Assembly: GCA_021790055.1 (NCBI GenBank)
Contig: JAJYIL010000189.1
Coordinates: 1 to 6,341 of the forward strand
Source: Bacteroidota bacterium
GTDB taxonomy: Bacteria; Bacteroidota; Ignavibacteria; Ignavibacteriales; Ignavibacteriaceae
DNA length: 6,341 bases
Direction of reading: 5' to 3'
Below are positions 5,572-6,341 of this stretch, in pieces. The position numbers and the translations under genes are program-made. Within the stretch, counting starts at the first letter, position 1. Every line of letters starts with the position of its first letter. The notes below the pieces were generated by a model, which saw only the letters and a program-made list of their open reading frames with translations, searched no databases and was not told the origin of the DNA.

Positions 5572-6341
5572 ATGTTTGTTTTAATTGGAATAGGTGTAGT
5601 AATATTAGCGGTAGTTGCCGGCTTTTTATTTGCAGGTGGAAATTTAGTACTTCTCTTGCAATGGTCGGAAATAATGATTATCGGCGGAGCGGCAATCGGC
5701 AGTATATTAATTGCTTCGCCGCTTTCATTGGTTAAAAAGATAGCCGCCGAAATTCCGAGGGCGTTAAAGCCGAACCACTTTGTAAAGCAAGATTACCTGG
5801 TTTTATTAAAATCGTTTAACGAGCTGTTCCTTTTAGCCCAGAGAGACGGCTTGCTAGCAATCGAAAAGCACATAGAGAACCCGCTTGAAAGCGATATCCT
5901 CTCGCAGAATAAAAAGTTTGTAGAGAATGAAACCATGCGGAATTTTTTTGCCGACACTATGAAGGTAATGCTCTCCGGCGGAGTGCCGCCCCACGAGCTT
6001 GAAGATTTGATAGACACGGAAATTGAGACTTATGAGATTGAGTCGAAGCCTATTCCGTCTACACTCTCAAGAGTAGGCGATTCACTACCCGGGCTGGGAA
6101 TAGTTGCGGCAGTACTGGGAATAATTGTTACGATGGCTTCTATCGATAAAGGCGCACAGGTTGTAGGCGAGCACGTTGCCGCAGCATTAGTCGGTACCTT
6201 TCTAGGCGTATTGACTGCATACGGTTTTGTTAACCCGCTGGCAGCTAACCTTGAGCATAATATTGAGAATAGGATAAGGGTTTTTTATACTATTAAAGCT
6301 TGCATTGTTGCCTATGCAAAAGGCAATCCGCCAATTATTGC
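5572..6341 (+). CDS. motA: Second flagellar motor stator MotA (E. coli type), 3' end outside window
   Basis: An open frame of at least 256 codons runs from ATG 5572 off the window. It aligns almost without gaps to E. coli MotA: MFVLIGIGVVIL at the start, AGGNLVLLLQWSEIMIIGGA (21-40), QRDGLLAIEKHIENP (90-104) with Arg91 and Glu98 in the FliG-contacting loop, and EIETYEIES (150-158). VGDSLPGLGIVAAVLGI (168-184) contains Pro173, and GFVNPLA (218-224) contains Pro222; both prolines carry the numbers of the torque-essential prolines of E. coli MotA. It stops near AKGNPPII, about 40 residues short of the usual end. Membrane helices lie at about 3-22, 32-49, 168-190 and 202-222. No Shine-Dalgarno is evident and the gene starts 1 base after the preceding stop, so coupling is likely. 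It belongs to a different MotA subtype from the copy at 2752-3531. A second motB is expected just downstream. Confidence 0.94.
   Translation, partial: MFVLIGIGVVILAVVAGFLFAGGNLVLLLQWSEIMIIGGAAIGSILIASPLSLVKKIAAEIPRALKPNHFVKQDYLVLLKSFNELFLLAQRDGLLAIEKHIENPLESDILSQNKKFVENETMRNFFADTMKVMLSGGVPPHELEDLIDTEIETYEIESKPIPSTLSRVGDSLPGLGIVAAVLGIIVTMASIDKGAQVVGEHVAAALVGTFLGVLTAYGFVNPLAANLEHNIENRIRVFYTIKACIVAYAKGNPPII

Noticed and set aside
5555..5575. Terminator or promoter between the REC-HPt gene and the second motA
   Set aside because: Only one base separates the genes, and neither a GC-rich stem with a T run nor promoter boxes can be seen.
5793..6017. Reverse-strand 74-residue open frame opposite the second motA
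   Set aside because: It is antisense to a MotA reading frame that aligns throughout with E. coli MotA; no independent support.

Overview
The window is one tightly packed, single-strand (+) flagellar operon fragment, cut at both ends. In order it holds the 3' end of a flgN-like chaperone gene, flgK, flgL, a motA/motB stator pair, fliW, csrA, a REC-HPt response regulator, and the 5' part of a second, different motA. There is no non-coding stretch longer than a few bases, and no tRNA, rRNA, CRISPR array or insertion sequence was seen. No promoter or terminator was recognised, so the promoter is probably upstream of the window and transcription probably runs out of its right-hand end.

Region by region: bases 2-1494 encode a late-export chaperone and the first hook-filament junction protein. 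Bases 1499-2755 encode the second junction protein, FlgL. It is about 100 residues longer than the enterobacterial protein and carries a hook-protein (FlaE-like) domain inserted in its middle. Bases 2752-4202 encode a Bacillus-type MotA and a MotB whose start codon cannot be placed with confidence. Bases 4208-4858 encode the FliW/CsrA pair known to control flagellin translation; a hairpin predicted by eye encloses the csrA ribosome binding site. Bases 4848-5570 encode a receiver fused to a histidine phosphotransfer domain. From 5572 to the window edge lies an Escherichia coli-type MotA that keeps both prolines known to matter for torque.

The order flgN-flgK-flgL-fliW-csrA matches the late flagellar operon of Bacillus subtilis, here with motAB inserted between flgL and fliW. 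The genes therefore join assembly of the hook-filament junction, post-transcriptional timing of flagellin, stator (motor) supply and a phosphorelay protein in one transcription unit. Two sequence-divergent MotA types suggest two stator systems.

The organism is a flagellated bacterium with a moderately AT-rich genome and few strong Shine-Dalgarno sites. FliW with an extended CsrA is usual in Firmicutes, spirochaetes, Thermotogae and several other phyla. Weak or absent ribosome binding sites and the protein character would also fit the Ignavibacteria/Chlorobi side of the Bacteroidota superphylum. That assignment is a tentative inference, not something the window proves.
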